From: PALSA-693 sp963729695
GTDB taxonomy: Bacteria > Actinomycetota > Acidimicrobiia > Acidimicrobiales > Palsa-688
Reading direction: 5' to 3'
Assembly: GCA_963729695.1 (NCBI GenBank)
Contig: CAVSOT010000007.1
Location: 1 to 64,000, forward strand
DNA: 64,000 nucleotides
The position numbers were made by a program, and so were the translations under genes. How positions within the stretch are numbered: the stretch's first letter is position 1; the number at the start of each line of letters is the position of its first letter. The notes beneath the pieces are model-generated. The model worked only from the letters and a program-made list of their open reading frames with translations. It ran no database searches and was not told the DNA's origin. Shown here in pieces: positions 19,125 through 28,230 of this stretch.

Positions 19125-20009
19125 CTAGTCGTCCCCTAACTGCTTAAGCAGTTGGGCGACCACCTCGGGCTGGTCATATTGTGGCCAGTGTGAGGCGTCT
19201 TGCACCAGATGAAGCGAAGGGTCCTTGAACAGCCCGGCTATCTCGGCCGCCAGCGAGGGATTCAGATAGCGATCCCTTTCGCCAAAGATGATCGAGACCG
19301 GCACCTCGAGGTGTCCGAGCGCTCCGCTGTCGATCAGCGCGTCCTGTTTGTCCAGAGAGTCGAACAGGCCTGCGGTCCAAGCGCGGATGGCTGCGAGGGC
19401 ATCAGGCTGGTCGGCGTCGCCGAAGAACTGCGGGAGGATCGACTTTATGGCCAGGCCGTCGGGGTCGAGAGCGTCCAACCCCCACTGGGTGGCGGTGTGC
19501 TGCAGCAGCCACAGGCGCTGGCCGTCGTCGTTGACCATGGCGTCGGCGAGCGGGGTGAATGCCGGATCAGCGAGCAGCCTGATCATCTCGGGAAGCTGCA
19601 GGGAGGGCTGGTGCCCGAAGATGGTGTTGAGCAGGACCAAATGGGCCACCCGTTGGGGGTGGGTGACGGCGAAGGCAACGGCATCGGGCCCGGACGCATC
19701 GTGACCGACCAGCACCGCACGGGCGATGTCCAGCCTGTCGATCACGGCCACCAGCTCGGACCCATGTTCCTCAAGAGAGAATCCGGCGGTATCGGAGCGA
19801 TCGGACCGACCGTATCCGAGCCAGTCGAAGGTCACGGCCCGCCTCGGGGTCAGCAGCGGCAAGAGCTTGTCGTAGGCCCGGTGATCGTCGGGAAAGCCGT
19901 GCATCAGGACGATCGCCGGCTCCTCGCCGGGATAGTCGAGGACATGTAGGGATCCCCCTTCATGGCTCAGCGAGTACTCGATGACTCCAACGTCGATCTT
20001 GCTGTTCAT
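19125..20009 (-). CDS. alpha/beta hydrolase (epoxide hydrolase/haloalkane dehalogenase-like)
   Basis: A 294-residue hydrolase. HGFPDDHRAY (37-46) is the oxyanion-hole segment and VGHDASG (101-107) the nucleophile elbow, with Asp104 where serine esterases have Ser. This points to epoxide hydrolase or dehalogenase-type chemistry. The catalytic His is in DASHWPQYD near the C-terminus. ATG 20009 follows a strong AAAGGAGA. It lies 74 bases after the exporter gene and is fused by zero spacing to the methyltransferase. A broken paralogue starting SHEGGSLHITDHPGEEPAV lies at 25345. Confidence 0.9.
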   Translation of the reverse strand: MNSKIDVGVIEYSLSHEGGSLHVLDYPGEEPAIVLMHGFPDDHRAYDKLLPLLTPRRAVTFDWLGYGRSDRSDTAGFSLEEHGSELVAVIDRLDIARAVLVGHDASGPDAVAFAVTHPQRVAHLVLLNTIFGHQPSLQLPEMIRLLADPAFTPLADAMVNDDGQRLWLLQHTATQWGLDALDPDGLAIKSILPQFFGDADQPDALAAIRAWTAGLFDSLDKQDALIDSGALGHLEVPVSIIFGERDRYLNPSLAAEIAGLFKDPSLHLVQDASHWPQYDQPEVVAQLLKQLGDD

Positions 20010-20083
20010 AGTGGTCTCCTTTCACAGCACGTCCTCGTTGGACGCGCGATGGCTTTCGTGGGAAATCTTTGTTGCGTAGAAGC

Positions 20084-21808
20084 TCAGGTCCCGTTCATCG
20101 CGCCATGGACCAGGACGGGCTCAACCGGTGGCGGCGTGACAGGGTGGGCCTGGCCCGCCGCCTCCGAATCCTGTCGAGGCCGAGCAGGAAGGAATGCGAT
20201 CGCCAAGACGGCCCCGGCGATGGCGACGCCTCCCGCGGCGCGGCAACCACCAGACAGGCTGTAGAGAAACGCATTCGTGGCGGAGTGGGCGAGCCCCTGT
20301 GCCGCGCGATGGAAACCGAGCTTCGAGAGCTGCTGGGAGGCGATGATCGCCCCGCCGAACGAACCTTTGGAGGTGGCGACGGCACGAGCAGGCAGCGCTG
20401 GGGGAAGCGTCGCAGCCAGGCGGCTCGCATACAAAGAGGCAGCGAGGCTGCCGATGATGGCCACACCGAGCGTGCCGCCGAAGAGCCGCGTGGCGTCGTT
20501 GACCGCTGAGCCCACGCCCGCCTTGTCCGCGGGAACGACTCCCATGATCGCCTCGGTGGCCGGTGCGCTGGTGAGTCCCATCCCTGAACCAAGCACGAGC
20601 ATCTGAAGAACAATGACGCCATAGGACGTCGATCCCGTCTGTGTCGAGATCCACAGGAGGGCTGTGCCGAATAGAAGAAGCCCGGTCCCGACGACTGCCT
20701 TGTTGCCGATTCGGACGGCCAGCTTGGTACCGACCACCGACGTGATTCCCACGGAGGCTGCGACCGGCAAGAGCCGGACCCCGGTGCCTAACGGAGTGAA
20801 GTCCTTCACGAACTGGAAGTACTGGGTAACGAGGAAGATGAACCCCGAGAGGGCGAAGAATGAGACGGCGACCGAAACGCTGGCGGCGGTGAACCGGGGG
20901 TTGCGAAACAGCGCCACGTCCAACATGGGGTGTTCGATGCGCCCTTCGACAACGACGAAGACGGCCAGAAGTGATCCGCCCAGGGCCAGGCTCGCAACGG
21001 AGGCCGCAGAACCCCATCCCCAGTCCGGGGCCTCGATGACGCCAAGGACGAGGAAGGCCATCCCGGCCGTTGACAGGACAAGACCGTGCCAGTCGAGTGG
21101 TGGCGTGCTCGGGTTTCGCGAGGTCGGCACGGCTCGGGCGACCAGGACCGCGATCGCCGCCGCGACGATAGTCATGAAGACAAAGATGCTTCCCCACGCG
21201 AAGCGCTCCAAGAGCCATCCGCCGACGATCGGGCCCATGGCGATGCCGACCCCGGTGGTGGCGCCCCACAGCCCGATGGCCTTGGCGCGGTCGCCGCGTT
21301 CGGTGAAGACGTTGACGAGCAGCGAGAGTGTGGAGGGGAACATGAGTGCGGCCCCGAGTCCCATGACGGCGCGGGCAGCAATGAGTTCACCGGTCGTTGC
21401 CGAGATCGCTCCCGCCAGGCTCGCCAGCGCGAACACCCCCAGACCGATGAGCAGCGTGCCCTTGCGACCGTAGCGGTCACTCAAGCTCCCGGCGGCCAGT
21501 ACCAGGGCGGCGAAGACCAGGCTGTAGGCGTCGACGACCCACTGAAGCTGGGTGGTGGAGGCTCCCAGGCTCCGTACCAGGGTCGGCAACGCGACGTTCA
21601 CGATCGTGACATCGACGCTGATGACGAAAGCCGCCAGACACAGCGCCAGGAGGATCATGGGTTTGGATCGCATAGTGCGAGCCTGACTGCGACGCGGCCT
21701 TCGGGACATCGGCCGCATGGCCGATATCGTGCCCGGGGGCGGTTCTCCGCCGAGTACCGGCGTGCCCGTCGCCACGGCGGTCTCGGGCGCAAGGTCCGGC
21801 CGGTTCAT
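20084..21808 (-). CDS. MFS drug exporter, DHA2 (14-TM) family
   Basis: A proton-coupled multidrug exporter of ~530-574 residues. Landmarks are DVTIVNVALPTL in TM1, DAYSLVFAALVLAAGSLSDR with the motif A continuation YGRKG, LWGATTGVGIAMGPIVGGWL (motif C region) and ~14 hydrophobic segments overall. The first ~45 residues are basic and non-hydrophobic, so the true start may be the internal ATG at 21673 rather than 21808. It lies between the LuxR regulator and the hydrolase on the same strand. The cluster may detoxify or export a small compound. Confidence 0.85.
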   Translation of the reverse strand: MNRPDLAPETAVATGTPVLGGEPPPGTISAMRPMSRRPRRSQARTMRSKPMILLALCLAAFVISVDVTIVNVALPTLVRSLGASTTQLQWVVDAYSLVFAALVLAAGSLSDRYGRKGTLLIGLGVFALASLAGAISATTGELIAARAVMGLGAALMFPSTLSLLVNVFTERGDRAKAIGLWGATTGVGIAMGPIVGGWLLERFAWGSIFVFMTIVAAAIAVLVARAVPTSRNPSTPPLDWHGLVLSTAGMAFLVLGVIEAPDWGWGSAASVASLALGGSLLAVFVVVEGRIEHPMLDVALFRNPRFTAASVSVAVSFFALSGFIFLVTQYFQFVKDFTPLGTGVRLLPVAASVGITSVVGTKLAVRIGNKAVVGTGLLLFGTALLWISTQTGSTSYGVIVLQMLVLGSGMGLTSAPATEAIMGVVPADKAGVGSAVNDATRLFGGTLGVAIIGSLAASLYASRLAATLPPALPARAVATSKGSFGGAIIASQQLSKLGFHRAAQGLAHSATNAFLYSLSGGCRAAGGVAIAGAVLAIAFLPARPRQDSEAAGQAHPVTPPPVEPVLVHGAMNGT

Positions 21809-21920
21809 GGCGGCCTCGCAGCTGGCGGCTTCGCCACCCCAACCGGGCGATGGGTGCCTGCGCCGCCTCGATGAGCGTCACGGCGCGGCCGGCCTGCAGC
21901 CGCTCCGCACCGGCGGGTGC

Positions 21921-24803
21921 TTACCCGCCGGCGGAGTCCGCGCTATCCGCCGGCTCGCTGCCCCGACGGCGGGTCACGTCGACGGCGAGCTGAGCACGGG
22001 TGGCGATATCCAGCTTGGCGAACATGTGCGCGAGGTGGGTCTGCACGGTTCGACGTGATATGTACAGCCGCTCGCCGATCTGGGGATTCGACAGTCCCTC
22101 GGCGACCAGGCCGGCGACCGCGTGTTCGGCGGGGGTGAGGCTGGCCCAGCCGATCTGCGGACGGCCGCGTGTCCCGCGGCGGCCGCGCCGGATGCCCGCC
22201 TCGCGCAATGTGGCTTCGGCGCGGGCCAGGTCACGGGGGGCGGTGAGCCGCTCGTAGACGCCGAGCGCCTGATCAAGGAGCGGGCGGGCGCGGTCTAGGC
22301 GGCCCTGCCGCGCGAAGGCGGCGCCCGCGTCCTCGCAGGCAAGCGCGAACCCCAGGGGGCGCGACCCGCCCGCGTAGGCGTCAGCGGCGGCTTGCAGGAT
22401 CTCGGCGTCGTCCTCGATCAGGCCCCGGCAGCGCAGCGCGGCGCCGGTCATCCAGGGTACCCCGTTGCGTGCCGCTACCTCGGTGACCGCCGCCGAGGCA
22501 TCCCGGGCCCGTCCCATATCACCCGAGGCCAGCGCGAGCCGGACAAGATCGGCCCCGACGGCCGGGTAGTCCAGCGCGAGCCCCAGCTGGGCGGACATGT
22601 CCCACGCGCCGGTCATGGTGGCGAGCGCCTGTCCAAGCTCGCCGCCGGCCTCCAGGATGAGCGCGCGCGGCCACGCGGCCCAGGTCGTGCGGTAGCCCGA
22701 GCCCCAGCCGGCGAGAGCCTGGGCGGCGGCGGCGGCGGCCTCCTCGGCGCGGCGGAGGTCGTTGCGGTGAAGGCTGATCAGGGACAGTATGCCGTGCGCG
22801 AACACGTGGTTGTAGCTCGAGCCGAACTCGTCGGCCAGCTCGAAGCTTGCCTCGAGCTCGGTGATCGCCTCATCCCACTCCCCGGTGAGGAAGCGCTCGA
22901 GGGCAAGGTACACCCGGTAGATGGACAGGGGCCAGCGGACGCCGCTCTCCTCGCTGATCCGCATCCCGGCGGCGAGCGCGGACCTGGCCTCCTCGGGCCG
23001 GTCGAGCTCGATGAGGATGTGTCCCCGGGTTACGCGGATCGGATAGCGGTGTCCGAGCCTGCCAGGGCTCTCGTCGGCCAGGTGCAACGCCTCGTCGGTG
23101 ATCTGGAGCGCATCCCGGAGATGACCGCGGGATTCCGAGACCCGGGCCAGCGTGGTCATGGCGACGCTGACGGTCAAGTGATCGCCGGCTGACGCTGCCG
23201 CCGAGCGGGCCTGCTCCGCCGAGGCAGCGGCGCCGTCGAGGTCTCCCAGCGACACGCGGGTGAAGCCTGCCCACGCCCTAGCAGCGGCTCGCTCGGCACC
23301 GGGCAGCGCAGGTGATGAGCCCGCCTGTTTCAGTTCCTGCAGAGCGTCGCGCACCTGTCCGTCGGCGAGCAGGGCGCGCCCGAGGCAGATCCGGACGAGA
23401 CCATCCACCTGTGGGTCAAGGTCTCGGTCCAGCAGCGAGCGGCAAGCCGCCAGGGTGTCGGCAATCCGGCCCGACACCATCAGGCTGCTGGCCCGTTCGG
23501 CGAGCAGCCGGTCGCGGCCGGGATCGGCCGGCGCCATCAGCCCGGCCGCCCGCTCCAGCAGGTCAGCGGCGACATCCGGCGATCGCGCCGCTGCCTCCCG
23601 GGCAGCCCTGGTCAGCCACCCGATGGCCTCGGCGTCTCCTTGCCCGGCTCCGCGGGCGAGTTGCTCGGCCACCTGCAGCGCCGGGGCTCCCGTTTGCGCC
23701 AGCCGTCGCCCGGCCTCGAGGTGCAGCCCCCGGCGGACGCCGAGCGGCAGATCCTCATAGATAGCGTCACGGATCAGGTCATGACGGAACCGGATGACGG
23801 CGCCGTACTCTTCCAGGACCCGCCCCGCTATCCCTTCCGCCAGCACCACCGAGAGCTCGAGCGCGGGCCGGCCCATGGTCACCGACAGCTCGGTGACCGT
23901 GAAGCTGGATCCGAGGATCGAGGCAGCGCGCAGCGCCTGCAGGGTGTCTTCGGACAGGAAGCTAAGACGGCGCAAGATCGTCAGCCACAGCGTCGGCGGC
24001 AGGGTCACCTCCGCTACCTCGGCCCGCCCGCCGGCGGTCTCGATCGCGCCCTCCTGGGCTAGCGCCCCCAGCAACTCGGTGATGAACAGCGGGTTGCCGG
24101 CCGCTCCCGATATCCCGGCCAGCAGCCTGGGGCCCGGCACGGCGGCCACCGCTTCGGCGACCAGCTCCGCCACCGCCCGCTCAGTCAGGCCCCGCACGGT
24201 GAGAATGCGCCCCCCGGCATCCAGCAGCAGGTCGGCGAGGCGGTCCAGTTCCGGGATGCGCGGGGAGGGACGCAGGCACCCGATGAGAGCCATCGGGAGA
24301 TAGGCCAGACGGCGGCTCACCGCTGCGAGCGTCAGCAGGCTGGACGGGTCGGCCCACTGGAGGTCATCCACGCCGATCACCAGCGGCCCGGCCAGCGCGA
24401 GGTCCTCGGCCAGGTCAGCGAACGCATCGACCGCCCGGAACCGCAGCCCAGGGTCGCTAGTCACCGTGATCGGGTACTGATCACCGCCCCGGATGGCCAG
24501 CAGCGCGGCGATGGCCGCCCGCCGGGGGTCGGGCGACGAGCGGGCGCACCCGAACGCGGCGGCCGCCAAGCCGAACGGCCGGGTCCGCTCTAGCTCCTCA
24601 GCCCGGCCGGCCGCCACCTGCATGCCGCGACCGCGCGCGTCCTCCAGCACGCCGGCGAGTAGCCGTGTCTTCCCGATCCCGGCCTCACCCTCGATCAGGA
24701 CCACCGCCGGCCGGCCTGACACGACCCGGTCGACAGCATCCTCCAGGACCGCGATCTCCGTCGCACGCCCGAGGATGCCTGGGACCGGCGCCAGCGTCCC
24801 CAT
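21921..24803 (-). CDS. large LuxR-family regulator with AAA ATPase (LAL/MalT-like)
   Basis: A 960-residue STAND-type regulator. Walker A GEAGIGKT is at residues 39-46, with Walker B-like LVIGVDDLQWADPSSLL near 145-160. A long middle region of helical TPR-like repeats runs from ~420 to 860. The C-terminal LuxR helix-turn-helix is WASLTPAEHAVAGLVAEGLS followed by NPQIGERLYISRRTVQTHLA. Such proteins hydrolyse ATP on ligand binding and activate neighbouring transcription. It precedes the exporter, hydrolase and methyltransferase genes on the same strand, 112 bases apart, and is the obvious candidate regulator. Confidence 0.9.
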   Translation of the reverse strand: MGTLAPVPGILGRATEIAVLEDAVDRVVSGRPAVVLIEGEAGIGKTRLLAGVLEDARGRGMQVAAGRAEELERTRPFGLAAAAFGCARSSPDPRRAAIAALLAIRGGDQYPITVTSDPGLRFRAVDAFADLAEDLALAGPLVIGVDDLQWADPSSLLTLAAVSRRLAYLPMALIGCLRPSPRIPELDRLADLLLDAGGRILTVRGLTERAVAELVAEAVAAVPGPRLLAGISGAAGNPLFITELLGALAQEGAIETAGGRAEVAEVTLPPTLWLTILRRLSFLSEDTLQALRAASILGSSFTVTELSVTMGRPALELSVVLAEGIAGRVLEEYGAVIRFRHDLIRDAIYEDLPLGVRRGLHLEAGRRLAQTGAPALQVAEQLARGAGQGDAEAIGWLTRAAREAAARSPDVAADLLERAAGLMAPADPGRDRLLAERASSLMVSGRIADTLAACRSLLDRDLDPQVDGLVRICLGRALLADGQVRDALQELKQAGSSPALPGAERAAARAWAGFTRVSLGDLDGAAASAEQARSAAASAGDHLTVSVAMTTLARVSESRGHLRDALQITDEALHLADESPGRLGHRYPIRVTRGHILIELDRPEEARSALAAGMRISEESGVRWPLSIYRVYLALERFLTGEWDEAITELEASFELADEFGSSYNHVFAHGILSLISLHRNDLRRAEEAAAAAAQALAGWGSGYRTTWAAWPRALILEAGGELGQALATMTGAWDMSAQLGLALDYPAVGADLVRLALASGDMGRARDASAAVTEVAARNGVPWMTGAALRCRGLIEDDAEILQAAADAYAGGSRPLGFALACEDAGAAFARQGRLDRARPLLDQALGVYERLTAPRDLARAEATLREAGIRRGRRGTRGRPQIGWASLTPAEHAVAGLVAEGLSNPQIGERLYISRRTVQTHLAHMFAKLDIATRAQLAVDVTRRRGSEPADSADSAGG

Positions 24804-24855
24804 GAGCTGGACGCTACTCCGCGAGGAGCGTCCCAGGGCAGCCGACCGGCGCGGG

Positions 24856-25050
24856 TTAGGGCATCGGAACAGAGCCGGCGCCGGGCCCCCCGGTCACCGC
24901 ATACAGCGCCCTGAGCAACCCGAGCCAGCCGGTGAAGCGGATTTCCTCCTCTTGGCCGGTGTGGCAATGCCGGGGATCGGGGACGGCCCGGAGGCGGCCG
25001 GCGGGCGGCTCGGCCCTTTCTAGGACGATGCGGATCTCCATTTGCCCCAT
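24856..25050 (-). CDS. small conserved hypothetical protein
   Basis: A protein of about 64 residues reading MEIRIVLERAEPPAGRLRAV then EEEIRFTGWLGLLRALYAVT. The pattern IRF.GWLGLLRALY.V is one I associate with short actinomycete hypothetical proteins that begin with a beta strand and PPAGRL. ATG 25050 is preceded by GGGG eight bases upstream; ATG 25041 is an alternative. It ends 52 bases before the LuxR regulator and may share its transcript. Function unknown. Confidence 0.5.
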   Translation of the reverse strand: MGQMEIRIVLERAEPPAGRLRAVPDPRHCHTGQEEEIRFTGWLGLLRALYAVTGGPGAGSVPMP

Positions 25051-25344
25051 CGTTGCGGCCCCGATCGGCGGCGACATCGGCCAGCTGGCCGATGTCTCCC
25101 CTGCCGGTGCCGCCGCACGCTAGTAGCCGTGCGCGTGGTGCAATCGGGACTTCGACACGATCGTCGAGCTCCTCGACCACGTCAACATTGCTCACGTCGA
25201 CATTGCGACGGTCCCGGTTCGCCCCGCCGTCTGAACCTACGGCGGAAGCCTCTGCCCCGCCCGCTGTCCCGGGCATCCGGGTGTTGGGTCACACCCGGAG
25301 AGCCATTGCCAACCGCTGACACCACCAAACGAACGGAATACCCG

Positions 25345-25797
25345 ATGGCCACCACGCCCACCACCCAGATGCACAGCGTCACCGTGTCCCACGAGGGAGG
25401 GTCGCTTCACATCACCGACCACCCCGGCGAGGAGCCGGCTGTCGTCGCCATGCACGTCTTCCTCGACGACCACCTCATCTAGGACCGCCTGATCCCGCAT
25501 CTCGATGGCGGCGGGTCGTTACCTTCGACTGGCTCGGCGGGCGCTCCGACCGGCGCCGCGCCGCGAGCTTCCACCCGCCGATCCCAGCACGACCTGACCG
25601 CGGTGCTCGATCAGCTCGACCTCCATGACGTAGTCCTCGTCGGGCACGACGCGTCCGGTCCCGAAGCCCTCGATCTCGCCCTCACCCAACCAGACCGGGC
25701 GGGCGCCGTCGTCTTGCTCAACACCTACTACGGGCACGACCCTGCCCTGCACCTCCCGGAGTTCATGGCCCTGATGGCCGACCCCTACTTGAGAGCC
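25345..25797 (+). pseudogene. alpha/beta hydrolase paralogue, decayed N-terminal half
   Basis: ATG 25345 begins a copy of the 19125-20009 hydrolase: SVTVSHEGGSLHITDHPGEE against SHEGGSLHVLDYPGEE. The oxyanion HGF has become HVF, and a TAG stands at 25480-25482 after DDHLI. Further on RVVTFDWLGGRSDR and then LDLHDVVLVGHDASGPEALD appear in shifted frames, followed by NTYYGHDPALHLPEFMALMA. The copy stops at ~25797, where a different domain begins. Stops and shifts make it a clear duplicate in decay. Confidence 0.8.
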
Positions 25798-26040
25798 TGC
25801 AAACACATTGATCTCTTGGTGGTGACGTTCGACGGTCGATCAGACTTCGAATCGACGAGAGCTCGCTTCGACGAGCAGGTCCCGCTCCTCGACCCGGCCG
25901 CCACCGCCAACCTGGTCATCTCGCAGCCAGCATGGTCACAAGTACAAGCCGCGATCACTGCGACACTCGGTCCGTCAGGCTTTCTGGCCGTCTCCCGGCT
26001 CGACCAAGGGGGAGGCTGGACGCCGGCATCAGTCGACTCG
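25798..26040 (+). pseudogene. DUF302-like domain fragment
   Basis: In frame with the hydrolase remnant, the sequence turns into DLLVVTFDGRSDFESTRARF then QVPLLDPA and TLGPSGFLAVSRLDQGG. This resembles the first half of small DUF302-type proteins (long helix, then GPSGF..F.RLD). It lacks a start and its second half, and appears to be a deletion junction rather than a designed fusion. Confidence 0.4.
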
Positions 26041-26377
26041 AGCCAGGGGCCGGGTGGCAGTTAGCCCGAGAAACCACCGTCACCTCGTCGACGGGGCGAG
26101 TCCGACTGGATCTGACCACCGCCAGTTGGGACGCCCGCGAGATCGACCTGGTTCTGCGCACCTCGACGGGGAAGTTCACCGTCGTCGTCCCCGAGGGGGT
26201 AGCCGTGCAGGTGGTGTCAGCCACCGGGCGAGTGAGGTGGGACAATCTGCTCCCCCAGTGCCGGGATCACCCGTGGTCCGAGTGACGGCGGCCACCTCCG
26301 CGGGAGGAGGGCGGATTGAGTTCGAACATCCATCTCCGCACGTCAAAACGCGCTGGTGGCGGAGCTGCAACCCCTGA
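26041..26377 (+). pseudogene. LiaF/DUF1707-type C-terminal domain fragment
   Basis: One frame reads TSSTGRVRLDLTTASWDARE then STGKFTVVVPEGVAVQVVSA. After a shift near 26255 another frame continues SPVVRVTAATSAGGGRIEFE. Repeated short strands with VVVP.GVAV.V and a closing I.I.HP match the C-terminal beta domain of LiaF-like/DUF1707 membrane-stress proteins. The N-terminal part is absent. Confidence 0.4.
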
Positions 26378-26686
26378 GAACGGTGTTGCCGGTTGCGGGC
26401 GCTGACACGTCCTGACCGCGCAGCCCGGACGACCCCGACTCTCGAACAGGCCGCGTCATCCAAGTGAGCCGGATGAACCAGATCAACAAGGCCACCCTCA
26501 CCTGGATCAGCGAGCAGGCCTGCGGGCAGGCCTGAAAGACACCCCCGACGCTGACGCCGTCTACCTCGCCTGGGAGCGGAGCATGGTCGACATGATAAGG
26601 GAGCGCCACAACAGGCTCGTGCCCAAGGACGGCTAGAGACCCTGCAGAAACTTGCGGCTCCAGGCGTCGCCGATACCGTGACGGGT
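26378..26686. other. unassigned remnant DNA
   Basis: About 300 bases. Two plus-strand frames carry NQINKATLTWISEQ and, one frame over, DADAVYLAWERSMVDMIRE ending in TAG at 26634-26636. These look like the tail of one unknown gene broken by a frameshift near 26530. No family is recognised. Confidence 0.3.
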
Positions 26687-26850
26687 ATGTGCGGCCGTTA
26701 CAGCTCCAGCTGCAGCACGAGAGACCTGGCCAGGATCTTCGACGTGGACGAGGTGCGGGCGGACGACCTTCCTCCCCGCTATAACGTCGCCCCCACCATG
26801 CCGGTCTACGCCGTCGCCCTGTCCCGAACCGAGCGCGAGACCGGCCGGAA
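26687..26850 (+). pseudogene. SRAP domain (YedK/HMCES) N-terminal fragment
   Basis: ATG 26687 begins MCGRYSSSCSTRDLARIF and continues DDLPPRYNVAPTMPVYAV. SRAP proteins crosslink abasic sites in single-stranded DNA through Cys2 exposed after Met removal, and both Cys2 and the conserved Asn of RYNVAPT are present. Homology stops after ~52 of ~220 residues at ~26850, where the opposite strand becomes the end of a DUF4331 gene. The downstream catalytic Glu and His are lost, so it is inactive. An in-frame GTG at 26678 would bury Cys2 and is rejected. Confidence 0.7.
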
Positions 26851-27354
26851 GAAAGCGCCCCCCGGGTTCTCGGTACCGGGGTCCGTGATGAAAAAATGTG
26901 TCATCAGCGGCAGGCCCCACCGGGACACTTGCACCTCGGGCGCGTGTCCGCACAGCGACACCGTGACCCACGCCCGTACCGTCGCGGCCGGGTCACCAAT
27001 CGACTGCGTAGGCACCTCAATCACGATGGCCGTGACGTTACGATTTTGGAAGTAGTTCCCGCCGTGGTGAAACAAGTCCGGTGCGAATTTTCCCGCGGCA
27101 AGTGCGGCGCGGAACGCGTCTGCACCTGTCCGGTTCGCGGCGAACAGATCCAGGGCCAGGCCAGCGAAGATTCGCACACCCGCGTCGCCCGCGACGATCC
27201 GGCCGGTAGTGCCCGAAGCGATGACCTCGCCCTCCGTGCCCTCTGCGGCATCCTTCCCGGTGGCCCGACGCACCTCGAGAGTTTGTACGTGCCGGCCTTC
27301 GGACCCCTCGCCTTCGGCATGGCCAACCTCACCGAAGACAATCTTGAAAGTCAC
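26851..27354 (-). pseudogene. DUF4331 domain fragment
   Basis: The minus strand from GTG 27354 (AAAGGAA just upstream) reads FAGLALDLFAANRTGADAFR, then NVTAIVIEVPTQSIG and VSRWGLPLMTHFFITDPG. This is the central part of DUF4331 (a secreted protein family, usually over 400 residues). The N-terminal and C-terminal portions are missing. The tail after ~26850 runs into sequence antisense to the SRAP stump, so the two fragments were joined by deletion or recombination. Confidence 0.55.
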
Positions 27355-27360
27355 TTCCTT

Positions 27361-28230
27361 TCAATCGGTGATTCGGCCTAGCCCAGCATGTGGGTCGCCG
27401 GTCGGCGCTATGACCGGAGTCGTAACACCCGACGCATCCTCACCTTCAGGAGGAGCTAGTTCGGAATCAAGCGAGTCCAAGATCACCTTTTGACGGTCCT
27501 CTGGCGCTTCAGCCAACCGCCGAAAGCTCTGCTTGCGGCGAGCCTTCAAGGAGGGGTCCTTGGGAGGTTCCATCGCTAACCTATAGAAGATCACTTGGCT
27601 CAATATGATGTAAGCAACGACTAAAATGAGTAGCCAGTAGACATGATAGAGGTCGTTTCTCCGACTCTTGCCTACGTAGTGATCGACTAACGCTAAGGCG
27701 AGGAACGCAAGCCCTCCTGCGGCTGGAACTAGAGTGGTTAGCTTGTTGTCAGAGCGTATCAACCGGGTGAGAGCGGAGAGGGCGAAGATGAGCACGAAAC
27801 TGGCCAGGAGGCCGGTCAGATCCGGGGGAGAACACATGGATATTTTATGAGCGGGGCAAGAGCTCGGGTTGGATGTAGGAATGGCGGAAGCAAGAGCTAT
27901 CGTTCGTACAAAGAGGGCAGCTAATAGTAGGTCAGCCCCGAAACTTACCGCTCCTCGCCAACCACTGTTCGTGGGGCTCCACTCAAGATTTCTGTATGGG
28001 AAACGACCGGCCCTGGCTAGGACGTAGCTAAAGAAGAAGTAGCTAGCCAGCAGGAGAGTGGCGAGGAGGGCAAAGCCGGGAATGAAATAGGGAGCCCGCT
28101 GTGGATTAAATACGACTCCTGACTGCTCGGTCAGCGCCGCTGTTATTGCGACTCCGTAGACGACGGTAACGATGGTCACAAGCGCTTGCGACAAAGTGAA
28201 TGATGTCGGAGGCACCTCGTCTGCTTGCAT
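27361..28230 (-). CDS. multi-pass membrane protein of unknown function
   Basis: A 289-residue protein with about six hydrophobic segments, including ALVTIVTVVYGVAITAAL, FIPGFALLATLLLASYFFFS, LTGLLASFVLIFALSALTRL and VYWLLILVVAYIILSQVIFY, then a charged cytoplasmic tail (ARRKQSFRRLAEAPEDRQ). No family is recognised. ATG 28230 follows AAGGGGG and is preferred to longer frames that begin in non-coding-like sequence. The region is visibly more A/T-rich than its neighbours, with mixed codon third positions, which suggests separate acquisition. Confidence 0.65.
   Translation of the reverse strand: MQADEVPPTSFTLSQALVTIVTVVYGVAITAALTEQSGVVFNPQRAPYFIPGFALLATLLLASYFFFSYVLARAGRFPYRNLEWSPTNSGWRGAVSFGADLLLAALFVRTIALASAIPTSNPSSCPAHKISMCSPPDLTGLLASFVLIFALSALTRLIRSDNKLTTLVPAAGGLAFLALALVDHYVGKSRRNDLYHVYWLLILVVAYIILSQVIFYRLAMEPPKDPSLKARRKQSFRRLAEAPEDRQKVILDSLDSELAPPEGEDASGVTTPVIAPTGDPHAGLGRITD

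Noticed and set aside
22392..23192. Plus-strand open frames antisense to the LuxR regulator
   Set aside because: No recognisable domain; the minus-strand protein is continuous with helical repeats through this region.
25798..26040. Hydrolase-DUF302 fusion as a novel enzyme
   Set aside because: The hydrolase part has stops, frame changes and a lost oxyanion residue, and DUF302 is incomplete. Deletion between pseudogenes explains it better.
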